Assembly: GCF_001639275.1 (NCBI RefSeq)
Contig: NZ_LWMU01000044.1
Coordinates: forward strand, 1 to 43,012
Length of the DNA: 43,012 nucleotides
Direction of reading: 5' to 3'
Origin: Methanobrevibacter oralis
GTDB lineage: Archaea > Methanobacteriota > Methanobacteria > Methanobacteriales > Methanobacteriaceae
In this document: piece after piece, positions 25,963-35,747 of the stretch
Layout of the letters: each line of letters begins with the position of its first letter
How positions within the stretch are numbered: the stretch's first letter is position 1
The notes under the pieces: model-generated
Told to the model about the DNA's origin: nothing
The model's database searches: none
What the model saw: only the letters and a program-made list of their open reading frames with translations
Position numbers and translations under genes: made by a program

Positions 25963-27540
25963 CTACTTTTTAATAAGATTTAAGAATTTTTTAGATTTAT
26001 CTGATTTAGGATTTTTAATATTATCAACATTTTTAATTTCTTTTTTAATCTTAGACTCATTGATATTAAACGCATTACTAATCATTTCAATATCAACATC
26101 AGAATTTAAATGTATTAAAGCTGCACCTAAAGCTACATTATTAAATTTAATATTAGAATTCTTAATTTGTTTTTCAAATTTAAATTTTTCATATAAGAGC
26201 AAGTCTTTTTCCTCAATAGGTATTATTTTAATATCACTAAATTGATTTAAAACACCAATAACCTTAGAATAATCAGTTTGAAAAATTTTACGTTGTTGGC
26301 GATCAAGTTCTACGCGAATATATGGAAAAGGTCCATTTCTAATTTTACGTGAGTTTTTAGATGTAGTTAAATAATATCTAAAAATATCCCAAAGAATTAA
26401 AGATGGAGCGAAATTTTTAAAAATACTTTGTTGAATATTTTCCTTAATTCTCAAATCCCTTTTTAGCAATCTATTTAGATTCCCAAATTTATCCATTAAA
26501 TGTAAATTTCTTAAATTTTTTTCAATTTGAAGTCTTCTCCACTCCTCAATAGCATCTACATCATATTTATCAATATAATCAGGAGCTTGATTATTATATT
26601 TTAAAATAACCTCTTCATATTTAGTAATCTGCTTAAAATTAGATAATTTTCTTTTATATATTTCATCTTGAATTTCACTAATTATTGATTCTGCATATTT
26701 TACATAAGAAATAGCTAGTGCATTTCTTGCATGTTTATCATCAATGATGGCTGGTTTAGTTCTATGGAATCTTAAAGCTTCTATTCTTACATTTCGACCG
26801 TATCTTTTTCTAACTTCTTCCTCATAGTTATTAATATATTCTGAATCTAGACTTATGGATTTACGAATTAAACGTTTATTTTCATCTTTAAATTTAATAA
26901 CTAATGAAATTGTTTTAACAACACCTTTACGTTCTTGTTTTAATATATTTAATACCATTTTCAATGATTCGCGACCATAATTTGATAATTGACTCATTAA
27001 AACCATGTAATTACCAGAAAGAGGTAAAAATGGAAGTATTTCTAAACGATGAACAGCTTCTTTATTTATTTTAAATGAAAATGATTCACTAGTACAACTA
27101 CATTTACCAAAATTATGTTTATATTCTTCCATTGAATATTTTTTATAACAGGAATTACATTTCACATAACCATATTGATTTAAATGACCAATAGCTATTT
27201 TATGTGAATCAATAGCTGATTTCACCCTATCTAGAATATTTTTTTTAGCATTAGCTCGCATTCGAAATATTTGATTATGGCGACTATTTTCACTTACCTC
27301 TTCAACAGTAACCTCAGATAGTGATTTTGTTCCATATTTAGTTAAAGATGTAAAAGGAGTTGTATATCCTTGTGCATCCATAGCTTCTTTTAAATTTTGT
27401 AAATAGTTTAATCTGTCATCTAATTTAAAATAAAGACTTTTAAAGACTTCAAAATCATCAATATTATCCAATGTGACTTCATCTTTTGAAATCTTTTTGA
27501 GATATTTCTCAGCTTTAACTACTAGAGCAGATTCTTCCAT
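25963..27540 (-). CDS. DUF530 protein with zinc-finger-like segment
   Basis: This 525-residue protein belongs to DUF530, a family restricted to methanogenic archaea with no assigned role. A treble-clef-like segment YVKCNSCYKKYSM with KCSC about 20 residues later (about residues 125-152) can bind zinc. Most of the rest is helical and lysine-rich, with coiled-coil tendency and many basic residues (RKRYGRNVRIEALRFHRTK). Nucleic acid binding is plausible. It directly follows metG (11 bp) and precedes the HTH protein, so a role in translation or gene control is suggested by context only. Confidence 0.85.
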   Translation of the reverse strand: MEESALVVKAEKYLKKISKDEVTLDNIDDFEVFKSLYFKLDDRLNYLQNLKEAMDAQGYTTPFTSLTKYGTKSLSEVTVEEVSENSRHNQIFRMRANAKKNILDRVKSAIDSHKIAIGHLNQYGYVKCNSCYKKYSMEEYKHNFGKCSCTSESFSFKINKEAVHRLEILPFLPLSGNYMVLMSQLSNYGRESLKMVLNILKQERKGVVKTISLVIKFKDENKRLIRKSISLDSEYINNYEEEVRKRYGRNVRIEALRFHRTKPAIIDDKHARNALAISYVKYAESIISEIQDEIYKRKLSNFKQITKYEEVILKYNNQAPDYIDKYDVDAIEEWRRLQIEKNLRNLHLMDKFGNLNRLLKRDLRIKENIQQSIFKNFAPSLILWDIFRYYLTTSKNSRKIRNGPFPYIRVELDRQQRKIFQTDYSKVIGVLNQFSDIKIIPIEEKDLLLYEKFKFEKQIKNSNIKFNNVALGAALIHLNSDVDIEMISNAFNINESKIKKEIKNVDNIKNPKSDKSKKFLNLIKK

Positions 27541-27551
27541 GTTTATCTTAT

Positions 27552-29525
27552 TTATTGAATTCTTTCGCCAATTTTAGCATTTTCATCTGGTGATAATAAT
27601 GCACCACTTTCACCAGTAGCTAAAACCATACCTTCAGATAAAGTTCCAAATAGTTTAGCTGGTCGTAGGTTAGCTAAAACACATACTTTTCTATCGATCA
27701 ATTCATCAGGTGAGTAAAATTTAGCAATGCCTGCTACAATTTGTCTTGTTTCATCACCAATATCAACTTGTAATTTTAATAATTTATCAGATTTTTCTAT
27801 TTTTTCTGCTTCTTTTATTTGACCAACTTTTATTACAACTTCATCAAAATCATCAATACTAATTAAATCACTCATATTATCATCCTCACTTTCTTTTAAT
27901 TTTTCTTTTTGATTAATAATAACCTCATCTTCTATCTTTTTAAAAAGTGGTTTAGCCTTATTAATTGAATACCCTACAGGTAAAGATACTTTTGCATCTT
28001 TCCATTCATTAAGATTTTGTATATTCATTATTTTAGCTATTTCATCGGCTTTTATTGGAAGATAAGGTTTTAAGGTGTAAGCTAAAGTTTTAGCTAATTG
28101 ATTTGAAAGATATAAACAATTAGCTGCTTTTTGATAATCTTCTTTTACAGCATTCCATGGTTCTGCATCATTGAAATATTTATTTCCTTTTTTAGCTACT
28201 TTAAATATTTCAAGTAAAGCTTCTCTAAATTCAAATTGAGAGATGTATTCTCCAACTTTATCAGGTAATTCTTTAATAGCATTTTCAAATGATTCATCCT
28301 CTGCAGAAGGATTTAAATACTCAGGAACTTTTCCATCAAAATATTTTTTAGTAAAAACAAAAGTTCTGTGTAAAAAGTTTCCAATAACATCTGCTAATTC
28401 ATCATTATTTCTTCTTTGAAAATCATCCCATGAAAAGTCAGAATCCTTATTTAAAGGAGCATTAATTGTTAAATAATATCTTAAAAGATCTGCGTCAAAA
28501 TCACGAACAAAATCTTCAATCCATATAACCCAATTTTTACTAGTGGACATTTTTTCTCCTTCAAGAGATAAAAATTCCCCTGCATAAATCATATCTGGCA
28601 TTTTACAACCATATGCTTTAAGAAGACCCGGCCAGAATATTGAATGGTGATAAATAATATCCTTTCCAATAAAGTGAACTACATAATCATTCCAATAATC
28701 TTCCCATTTAATCCCAGTTTCACTTGACCATTGGGATGCAGATGAAATATAACCTAAAAATGCTTCAATCCATACATACAATACTTTACCCTTAGCTTCC
28801 TCCAGTGGTACTGGAATACCCCAATTCATATCTCTTGTTAAAATCCAATCATTTAAACCTTCACGAAGCCAGTTTTTAGCATAATTCTTAACATTAGACG
28901 GAAGATTTTCATTATTTTCAATGTAATCTTTTAAATCATCCTCAAATTCGTTTAATTTAAAAGCATATTGATAGGTATCTTTAATAATAGGTGTGCCACC
29001 ACAAGTTAAACATTTGGGTTCTTCAAGTTCAGTTGGTTCTAGTGCTCTTCCACATTTTTCACAGTGATCTCCACGAGCTTCAGATCCACAAGCAGGACAT
29101 AATCCTTCGACATAACGATCAGGCAAGAATTTTTCACAATGATTACAATATAACTGCTCAATATCTTCCCTATAAATAAATCCTTTATTATATAATTCTT
29201 TAAAGAAGTTTTGAGCTATTTCATAATGAATTTCATCAGTAGTTCTTGTAAAATTATCTAAAGAAATATTCATTGACTCTACATCACGTACAATCATGTC
29301 ATGATAACGTTTAGAAATTTCAATAGGTTTTTTATTTTCCTTATCTGCCTTAACTGCTATTGGAGTTCCATGTTCATCAGTAGCACAAACCATCAATACA
29401 TCATTACCTACCATCCTATTATACCTTGCATAAATATCGGCAGGTAAATATGTAGAACGAATATGACCTAAATGACAAGGCCCATTTGCATAAGGAAGTG
29501 CACATGAAATAAAAATCTTAGTCAT
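27552..29525 (-). CDS. metG: Methionyl-tRNA synthetase
   Basis: This class I aminoacyl-tRNA synthetase charges tRNA-Met. The 657 residues include [14 protein letters not shown] (HIGH signature, about 9-22) and a connective-peptide zinc domain with paired knuckles ([31 protein letters not shown] and PKCLTC). The KMSTSKNW loop is near residue 325, followed by a helical anticodon domain and a C-terminal EMAP/Trbp111-like tRNA-binding domain (about 555-657, [20 protein letters not shown]). It opens a five-gene operon. RBS: GAGGAG. It is divergent from priL, about 170 bp apart. Confidence 0.97.
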   Translation of the reverse strand: MTKIFISCALPYANGPCHLGHIRSTYLPADIYARYNRMVGNDVLMVCATDEHGTPIAVKADKENKKPIEISKRYHDMIVRDVESMNISLDNFTRTTDEIHYEIAQNFFKELYNKGFIYREDIEQLYCNHCEKFLPDRYVEGLCPACGSEARGDHCEKCGRALEPTELEEPKCLTCGGTPIIKDTYQYAFKLNEFEDDLKDYIENNENLPSNVKNYAKNWLREGLNDWILTRDMNWGIPVPLEEAKGKVLYVWIEAFLGYISSASQWSSETGIKWEDYWNDYVVHFIGKDIIYHHSIFWPGLLKAYGCKMPDMIYAGEFLSLEGEKMSTSKNWVIWIEDFVRDFDADLLRYYLTINAPLNKDSDFSWDDFQRRNNDELADVIGNFLHRTFVFTKKYFDGKVPEYLNPSAEDESFENAIKELPDKVGEYISQFEFREALLEIFKVAKKGNKYFNDAEPWNAVKEDYQKAANCLYLSNQLAKTLAYTLKPYLPIKADEIAKIMNIQNLNEWKDAKVSLPVGYSINKAKPLFKKIEDEVIINQKEKLKESEDDNMSDLISIDDFDEVVIKVGQIKEAEKIEKSDKLLKLQVDIGDETRQIVAGIAKFYSPDELIDRKVCVLANLRPAKLFGTLSEGMVLATGESGALLSPDENAKIGERIQ

Positions 29526-29693
29526 TTATTGTTCTCCTCATTTATTTTAAACATATAGTAATTATGTAATTCATCTATAATAAAGTAGTATTCTTAATAG
29601 CATTATCCTTCTAAAAAAATTTAATATTTTAAAATAAATATTACAAGAAAAAATAAGTTAATTTTTTAATATATGAAATGAAAAGTTAAAATC

Positions 29694-31022
29694 ATGGCTG
29701 AAGTTTCTTATATAAATCCATTATCAAGTGAAGGAAGAGAAATTATTCAAAAATATGGTGACTTAAATCAAATCTTTCAGGAAGATGACATTTTAATCGA
29801 CAAAGTAATCCATACTACCAATCAAAAGATTTCAGATGATGACGTGATTCCTAAATCCTATAAAGATTTGGCTATTAAACGTATCCAATGGGCTATTGAG
29901 AAAAAAAACAATAAAAACTATATACAAGGCGAATTTGAATATTTATTAAATGAAAAATTATTTGTTGAAGACGTTGTTACCTTTCATATTCTATGTCAAG
30001 CAATAGCCATTCAATTTAATATAGGTTCCCGTGAAACACGCCTTTTTATTGAATCACTTGGAAAATTAATAGAAGAAAGATTAACTAGAATACCACCTAT
30101 TATAAAAACAGAAATAATAGATGAAGTTTTAAATGAAGTAAAAATTGATGGATCTATTAAATGGACTTCTCTTAAAGGTATAATATCTAGTAAAAAATTA
30201 TCTCTAACTGATTTATTTATTCAGAATGGAGATATTATTCTACAAGAAGAAGACTTTCTAACCAATTATAGTTCTAAATTCAATGATCGTAATCCCCAAC
30301 GTATGTATAATATTTTAATTGGAGATAGCATTAAAGAATTGATTTTATCAAGATTAATAATGCAAAAAACAGAAGAATACATTGAAAGAATTAAAGAAAT
30401 GTCTGCTAAAATTGAAATCCATCCAGCTATAATCGAAATAGGAGAAGAACTAAAAGAATTTATTCCAAATGAGATTAGCAAATACAACCAATTCTATGCC
30501 GGGAGCGGAGGAGTGTATGGAACAGTTAAAGCTGGAAAATTAATAAAAGAAGCTTTCCCACCATGTATTGCAAATACTGTTGAAGGTGTATCTTCTGGAG
30601 GACGTAATGATGCTATTGTACTTTTATTAACCTCATTTGTATCCTATGCAAGACTATATCCTAGAATATTTGCAAGTGATGAAAGTGTAAAAGTATCTGA
30701 TATGGATCCTAATTTAACAATTACTGAAAATGAGATATTACCACTAATTTTTGAAGCAGCAGACAATTGTACACCACCCCTATTCGAAGATCAACCCCAA
30801 GAAAAAGTTAATATCATATCAAAATTAGGTTTTGGAATGCATGATAAAGTAGATATTAATCATGAAGGAGAAACAAAATGGTATACTCCAATGAGTTGTG
30901 AGAAAATTAAAATACATTTACCTCACTTATGCAAGCCAGATAAATCTTGTAAAGGCATTAATAACCCTTTATCTTGTTATGGTCGTAAAAAATACCAACT
31001 TGACAATCAAAATAAAAATTAA
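29694..31022 (+). CDS. priL: DNA primase large subunit
   Basis: This is the iron-sulfur regulatory subunit of the archaeal/eukaryotic-type primase, which assists initiation of RNA primers. The 442 residues have a helical N-terminal half and a C-terminal 4Fe-4S domain. Its cysteines are seen in FPPCIANT, TPMSCEKI, HLCKPDKSCKG and NPLSCYG. There is no clear RBS; a TATA-like AATATAT lies about 22 bases upstream (29668-29674), so the transcript may be leaderless. The stop overlaps that of the opposite-strand gene (TTAA). priS follows 630 bp further on the same strand, separated by that gene. Confidence 0.93.
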   Translation: MAEVSYINPLSSEGREIIQKYGDLNQIFQEDDILIDKVIHTTNQKISDDDVIPKSYKDLAIKRIQWAIEKKNNKNYIQGEFEYLLNEKLFVEDVVTFHILCQAIAIQFNIGSRETRLFIESLGKLIEERLTRIPPIIKTEIIDEVLNEVKIDGSIKWTSLKGIISSKKLSLTDLFIQNGDIILQEEDFLTNYSSKFNDRNPQRMYNILIGDSIKELILSRLIMQKTEEYIERIKEMSAKIEIHPAIIEIGEELKEFIPNEISKYNQFYAGSGGVYGTVKAGKLIKEAFPPCIANTVEGVSSGGRNDAIVLLLTSFVSYARLYPRIFASDESVKVSDMDPNLTITENEILPLIFEAADNCTPPLFEDQPQEKVNIISKLGFGMHDKVDINHEGETKWYTPMSCEKIKIHLPHLCKPDKSCKGINNPLSCYGRKKYQLDNQNKN

Positions 31023-31579
31023 ATAGTTGATGGTGAAAATTTAAAAGGATTATGATTTTCATTAGTAGCTTCATAATATTTATTTAAAATCTTTGTTTCC
31101 CAAATATTATAATTAGCTCGTTCATTTTTCTCAAAATTATATGCAATCATGCCAATTTGACGTTCTGCTTCATTAATACCTTTCATTTCACAAAAATCAG
31201 AAACAATATCTGGAGCATAATCACATGGTTCATCATCTTTAAATTCTAAAAATTCTATGTATTCATTTTCAGAAAATAATTCTTCTTCATCAATAGGATA
31301 TTCATTTTCTTTAATTGTAAACAATTCAATATAAATCATGTCAACTAAGGGCAATTGATTTAACTCAATTCCTAATCCATGAATTTTACCAGTTTCTAAA
31401 TTCAATATAGTATGGCCTGTTTTTTGACAAGGATACCAATTATCATAAGCTGGTTTTACAATATCTTCAGGAGTTAAGCTAGAAAGAATAGTTTTTAGAT
31501 GTTCAACTCCAATTAATTCAATTACTTCATCCATATTGTTATATTTAATTACATCTTTTATAAATTTATAATATTTCAC
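31019..31579 (-). CDS. Conserved hypothetical acidic protein between the primase genes
   Basis: I do not recognise this 186-residue protein. It is acidic, soluble and free of membrane segments. The sequence IYIELFTIKENEYPIDEEELF and the C-terminal YEATNENHNPFKF stand out, and cysteines are few (YPCQ, PCDYAPDIVSDFC). The frame starts at GTG (31577-31579) with no RBS, but a TATA-like box about 25 bases upstream supports a leaderless start there; an ATG at 31534 is the alternative. It runs opposite to priL and priS and shares its TTAA end with priL. Confidence 0.65.
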   Translation of the reverse strand: MKYYKFIKDVIKYNNMDEVIELIGVEHLKTILSSLTPEDIVKPAYDNWYPCQKTGHTILNLETGKIHGLGIELNQLPLVDMIYIELFTIKENEYPIDEEELFSENEYIEFLEFKDDEPCDYAPDIVSDFCEMKGINEAERQIGMIAYNFEKNERANYNIWETKILNKYYEATNENHNPFKFSPSTI

Positions 31580-31651
31580 AAATGCACACTTACTTAATTA
31601 TTATATATTTTAAAAATTAATTATTAATTGTAAACATTAAAAATTGATATC

Positions 31652-32626
31652 ATGTTTTCTAAAGCAACTATTAAAGAACGAAGACAATATTATCGTGAAG
31701 AATGGTCTGTAAATGATCTTCCTGAATTTATTACAAAAGATATTAAAAAAAGAGAATTTGGTTTTGACCATAATGGACGAGGACCCAACGATAGATATAA
31801 AGCTTTTAGAGGAAAAGAATCCTTAAAGAAATTTTTAAGATTCAAATCACCTTTTGCAGCTTATATTTCTATTGCATTTTATAATAATCCTAGAAGAAGA
31901 GAGGATTGGCTTAAGGCAGAATATGTTTTTGATGTTGATGCAAAAGATATTCCAATTAGAACCTGTCAATGCGATAGTGTTTGTGAAATTTGTCTTGGTG
32001 AAGCTTTAGAAATTGTTAATTCATTAATAGATACATTAAAAAGTGATTTGGGATTAAAAAATATTCATTTAATTTATTCAGGAAGAGGATATCACATTAG
32101 AATCCTTGATGAAGAAATGATGAGTGCAAATAGTGAACTTAGATCTGAAGTTTTAAAATATGTAGCAGGTGCTGAAATTCCTAAATCCCAATTTTCAAAC
32201 GCTGAAATTACAAATCAAGGTTTTAACTTTGAACATTTCTCAATTCCCATTGGATATTCAAAGGTTTTTACAGATAAAGTAAAATACAATGTTCAACATC
32301 TAGTTGGAAATGAAAATATTGATGGAATAAACAAAAAACTAATGAAAGATATTATCAACTCAAGATATCATTTAGAAAATGGTGAATGGGGATTTTTTAA
32401 AAGAGATATTGGACCTAGAAGATATAAAAATTTAGTTGAAGCTATGGCACGTGTTAATCTATCAACTATTGATGCTAAGGTTTCCATTGATTTAAAGAGA
32501 ATATTAAGGCTTCCTTCATCACTTCACTCCAAAGTAAGCATGAAATGTATGGAAGTTAAAAATAGAGAAAACTTTGATCCTTTTAGTAAAGCTGTCCCTA
32601 AATTTGTATATGAAAGAAAGGAATGA
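31652..32626 (+). CDS. priS: DNA primase catalytic (small) subunit
   Basis: This is the catalytic subunit of archaeal primase, an AEP-superfamily polymerase that makes primers in partnership with PriL. The 324 residues have the catalytic aspartates in YVFDVDAKD (about residues 90-98), a zinc-binding motif RTCQCDSVCEICLG just after, SGRGYHIRIL for nucleotide binding and RRIL/RLPSSLH-type basic residues near the C-terminus. No RBS is seen upstream. A four-base ATGA overlap joins it to a small downstream gene. It lies near priL, tmk and cofH. Confidence 0.94.
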   Translation: MFSKATIKERRQYYREEWSVNDLPEFITKDIKKREFGFDHNGRGPNDRYKAFRGKESLKKFLRFKSPFAAYISIAFYNNPRRREDWLKAEYVFDVDAKDIPIRTCQCDSVCEICLGEALEIVNSLIDTLKSDLGLKNIHLIYSGRGYHIRILDEEMMSANSELRSEVLKYVAGAEIPKSQFSNAEITNQGFNFEHFSIPIGYSKVFTDKVKYNVQHLVGNENIDGINKKLMKDIINSRYHLENGEWGFFKRDIGPRRYKNLVEAMARVNLSTIDAKVSIDLKRILRLPSSLHSKVSMKCMEVKNRENFDPFSKAVPKFVYERKE

Positions 32627-32889
32627 GTAGTATGGATGAAATTTTAAGAGAAATTTTAAGAAATAACCAATATTTTGATGAAATAAACGAAAATAGATTT
32701 GTTCCAATGTATTTAGGTTTAATTGTTAACGGAGTAGTATTATATCATGTAAACTGGATTGATATTATTGAAAAAGAAATAGTTTTTATGCATAAGAATA
32801 TTCAAACTCATCCAATTGCTTCTCTTGTATTAGAAAATCTTAATTCACTAATGATTATTACAAATGATGGAATAAAAGAAGTTTTATGA
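32623..32889 (+). CDS. Small conserved hypothetical coupled to priS
   Basis: This 88-residue protein begins with an ATGA overlap on the priS stop; a second ATG, at codon 4 (MDEILREILRNNQYF), is possible. It has a hydrophobic centre (MYLGLIVNGVVLYHVNWID) with a mixed N-terminus and looks like a small soluble alpha/beta protein. No family recognised. Translational coupling to priS hints at a role with primase or replication. It converges on tmk, the two coding regions overlapping by 6 bp. Confidence 0.65.
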   Translation: MSSMDEILREILRNNQYFDEINENRFVPMYLGLIVNGVVLYHVNWIDIIEKEIVFMHKNIQTHPIASLVLENLNSLMIITNDGIKEVL

Positions 32890-33450
32890 TTCTAAACACT
32901 TTTCTTTTATTTTTTTACTAATCACTTCTATTGAATCATCAGCTGAAATAACATTCCAATTATATGTAACTTTTTTTGACTTTTCACGAGCTTTTATTAA
33001 AGATTCTAAGTTTTCAAACATTTCAATATCTTCATTTCTAGAATTTATACGTTTTAGAGATTCTTCTGGTGAAACATCTAAGAAAAACATACAATTTGAC
33101 GTTGGAAGTACGAAAGCAACGATTTTATAAACTACAACATTAATTACATTTGGAAGATAAATAACAGCAAGAATATATCTTGAAAATATTAAAACATCAA
33201 TATCTTCATTACGAGAATATTTATGAACCGACCTTATTGCATCAAGTCCAAAATATATTGTAGCTTTTATATGGTTAAATTTACCTGTTTTAACTAAAGC
33301 TTCTTTAGATTTTCGGCCATATCTATTGTCATTACATGGATGAGACCTAATCACCACATTTTTTCCTTGTTTCTTATACATATCTGCAAGTAAATTAATT
33401 TGAGTATCTTTACCTGAGCCATCTAATCCATCAATAACAATAAATTTCAT
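32884..33450 (-). CDS. tmk: Thymidylate kinase
   Basis: This P-loop kinase of the dTMP kinase type phosphorylates dTMP to dTDP. The 188 residues are slightly short for the family. Walker A is DGLDGSGKDTQ at the N-terminus; a DxR-like substrate element is in VLIFSRYILA and MFFLDVSPEESLKR. It has no obvious lid arginine-rich motif beyond RINSRNEDIE, so specificity is from resemblance. It follows cofH by 18 bp in the same direction and is probably co-transcribed. There is no clear RBS. It meets the small gene after priS tail to tail. Confidence 0.82.
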   Translation of the reverse strand: MKFIVIDGLDGSGKDTQINLLADMYKKQGKNVVIRSHPCNDNRYGRKSKEALVKTGKFNHIKATIYFGLDAIRSVHKYSRNEDIDVLIFSRYILAVIYLPNVINVVVYKIVAFVLPTSNCMFFLDVSPEESLKRINSRNEDIEMFENLESLIKAREKSKKVTYNWNVISADDSIEVISKKIKEKCLES

Positions 33451-33468
33451 AATATCTAAAAAATAATT

Positions 33469-34611
33469 CTATTTAGAAAGAACTTCCAATGTTGAGTCAA
33501 TTGGGTAAAATTCTGTGTATTTAGAATTTCTTTCAATTGGATTTCTTCCTAAATTCCTAACCATATCACTTAAAGTACTAATAGATGTTTCAATACCATC
33601 AGGAGCACCTGAAGCTTCTGATAATTCATCACCACCTAATGTACCTCCTAAATCATTTGCTCCAGCAGTTAGTGATACTTGAGCAAATCTATATCCCATT
33701 TTTACCCAAGATACCTGAATATTAGGTATTAAATCCCTAAGCATTAATCTAGAAACAGCATATAATTTTAAATCTTCAGTTCCACTAGCTCCAAGATTCT
33801 TTTGACCTTCTAAGAAAATTGGAGAGTATTCGTGCATAAAAGTCATAGGAATAAATTCAGTGAAACCATGAGTTTCTTCCTGAATTCGACGAATAATATC
33901 AATGTGTTCAACACGCTCTCCTAATGTTTCTACATGACCATACATGATTGTAGCTGAACCACCAACACCTACTTCATGAGCAGTTTTGACAATATTAATC
34001 CATTCTTGAGTAGACACTTTTTCAGGACAAATTAACTCCCTTGAGCGATCGGTTAAAATTTCAGCAGCAGTTCCAGGTAAGGTATCTAATCCTGCACTTT
34101 TAAGTCTTTCAAATGCCTCTTCAATACTAATACCAGATAAAATACTTGCATCATTAACCATAGTTGGTGAAAAACCATGAATCAATACATCAGGATAAGT
34201 ATCTTTTAATAAAGAAAGTAAATGCTCATAATATTCAATATCAGCATCTGGAAGAACACCACCCATTAGACAAAACTCATGAACACCCTTCTCAACAGCT
34301 CCTTGAGCTTTAGATAAAATAGCCTTATCATCTAAAATATAAGCATCAGGATCATCCCTATCTTTTCCAAAGGCGCAAAAACCACATCTAACCGTGCAAA
34401 TATTAGTGAAATTAATATTACAATTATTAATAAATGTAACATCATCTCCCACTATATCACTTCTTAAAAAATCCGCAGTTGCTAATAAAGGATATAAATC
34501 AGAACCTTTAACATTCATTAAATAATTAGCTTCCTCAACAGTGATAACTTCATCAAGAGATTTAGCTAAAATTCTTTCAGTCTCAGAAGAAATGGGTAGT
34601 TTATCAAACAT
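33469..34611 (-). CDS. cofH: FO synthase subunit 2 (radical SAM)
   Basis: CofH attaches a tyrosine-derived group to 5-amino-6-(D-ribitylamino)uracil; with CofG it forms the deazaflavin FO of coenzyme F420. The 380 residues are normal. The radical SAM cluster motif is CTVRCGFC (C72, C76, C79), preceded by NINFTN. FCLMGGVLPDADIEYY and ELICPEKVST belong to the CofH subfamily rather than CofG. No RBS is visible; a TATA-like TTATATATTTT lies about 27 bases upstream, consistent with a leaderless mRNA. tmk follows 18 bp later. It is divergent from comD. Confidence 0.92.
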   Translation of the reverse strand: MFDKLPISSETERILAKSLDEVITVEEANYLMNVKGSDLYPLLATADFLRSDIVGDDVTFINNCNINFTNICTVRCGFCAFGKDRDDPDAYILDDKAILSKAQGAVEKGVHEFCLMGGVLPDADIEYYEHLLSLLKDTYPDVLIHGFSPTMVNDASILSGISIEEAFERLKSAGLDTLPGTAAEILTDRSRELICPEKVSTQEWINIVKTAHEVGVGGSATIMYGHVETLGERVEHIDIIRRIQEETHGFTEFIPMTFMHEYSPIFLEGQKNLGASGTEDLKLYAVSRLMLRDLIPNIQVSWVKMGYRFAQVSLTAGANDLGGTLGGDELSEASGAPDGIETSISTLSDMVRNLGRNPIERNSKYTEFYPIDSTLEVLSK

Positions 34612-34714
34612 GTAAATATATAATGTTAAAATAAAATATATAACTTTCTATAATAGATAATTTAATATATTATTTATACTAAGCTTTTATTTAAAGAATA
34701 AAATGAGGATTAAA

Positions 34715-35206
34715 ATGGATAGTAGTGAAGCTATTTACAATGGACTTAAAGATGCTGGTATAAACTTTATTGTTAGTGTTCCTTGTGTAAATTTATCTAA
34801 ATTACTAAATTTAATTGATGAAGATAAAGAAATAACACATATCCCTGTTACTCGTGAAGAAGAAGGAATTGGAATATGTGCAGGAGCATATCTTGGTGGT
34901 ATGAAACCAGCAATTCTAATGCAAAATTCAGGGCTTGGAAACTCAATTAATGCACTTAAATCACTAATTGAATTGTATAAAATGCCACTTATTATGATTA
35001 TTAGTCACAGAGGAACTGAAGGTGAAAATATTTCTGGACAAGTCCCTATGGGAATTTCAACCCCACGAATATTAGAATCAATGGATTTTCCATTTTTTAC
35101 TCCGGGAAAACCTGAAGGTGCATACGAAGCTATTAGACCATCATGGGAATTATCTTGTGATAAATCTAAACCTGTTTCAATACTTTTAGAAATAAAATAC
35201 TGGTGA
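34715..35206 (+). CDS. comD: Sulfopyruvate decarboxylase, alpha subunit
   Basis: ComD and ComE together decarboxylate 3-sulfopyruvate to sulfoacetaldehyde in coenzyme M synthesis with thiamine diphosphate. ComD is the PYR-type half. The frame opens at ATG 34703, but the fifth codon ATG (34715) is preferred because TGAGG lies just before it and the family begins MDSSEAIYNGLK. That gives 163 residues. SVPCVNLSKLL, the catalytic-type glutamate in TREEEGIGICAGAYLGG and SHRGTEGE are seen. comE follows 4 bp after its stop. Confidence 0.92.
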   Translation: MDSSEAIYNGLKDAGINFIVSVPCVNLSKLLNLIDEDKEITHIPVTREEEGIGICAGAYLGGMKPAILMQNSGLGNSINALKSLIELYKMPLIMIISHRGTEGENISGQVPMGISTPRILESMDFPFFTPGKPEGAYEAIRPSWELSCDKSKPVSILLEIKYW

Positions 35207-35210
35207 TAAT

Positions 35211-35747
35211 ATGATGAGAAGAGACGCAATTAAAAAAATAATGGAAAATATAGAAGATGAGGTAATTGTTTGTAATATTGGATTTCCATCAAGAGAATTA
35301 TATGATATTCAAGATAGAGTGCGTAATTTTTATATGATCGGTTCAATGGGTCTTGCATCATCAATTGGATTAGGATTAGCTATTTCAAAGGCAGATGAAA
35401 AAATAGTTGTAATTGATGGAGATGGTTCACTTTTAATGAATATGGGATCTCTTGTAACAATAGCTGCAAACAATCCGAAAAATTTAACATTAATCGTAAT
35501 AAACAATGGGGTTTATGGTTCAACTGGAAATCAAGATACATATGCAAAAGATTTAAATTTAGTTAATATTGCAAAAAGTTCTGGATTTAAAAATAGCTAT
35601 TATTTTGAAGATATTGATTTAAAAGAGGTTATAAATAGTGATGGAACTAATTTTATAGAAATTAAGTGTGAATCCGGAAATTCACAAGCTCCTATAATAA
35701 ATTTAACTCCAGAATTTATTAAAAATAGATTAATGAACAATATTTAA
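35211..35747 (+). CDS. comE: Sulfopyruvate decarboxylase, beta subunit
   Basis: This is the thiamine-diphosphate-binding PP half of sulfopyruvate decarboxylase. The 178 residues carry the ThDP magnesium-binding motif VIDGDGSLLMNMGSL followed by VINNGVYGS, in the spacing GDG-x26-NN typical of the family. RBS GGTGAT lies directly before the first of two ATG codons. The stop overlaps that of hdrA on the other strand, sharing TTAA, so the comDE unit and the comA-hdr operon converge without spacer. Confidence 0.93.
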   Translation: MMRRDAIKKIMENIEDEVIVCNIGFPSRELYDIQDRVRNFYMIGSMGLASSIGLGLAISKADEKIVVIDGDGSLLMNMGSLVTIAANNPKNLTLIVINNGVYGSTGNQDTYAKDLNLVNIAKSSGFKNSYYFEDIDLKEVINSDGTNFIEIKCESGNSQAPIINLTPEFIKNRLMNNI

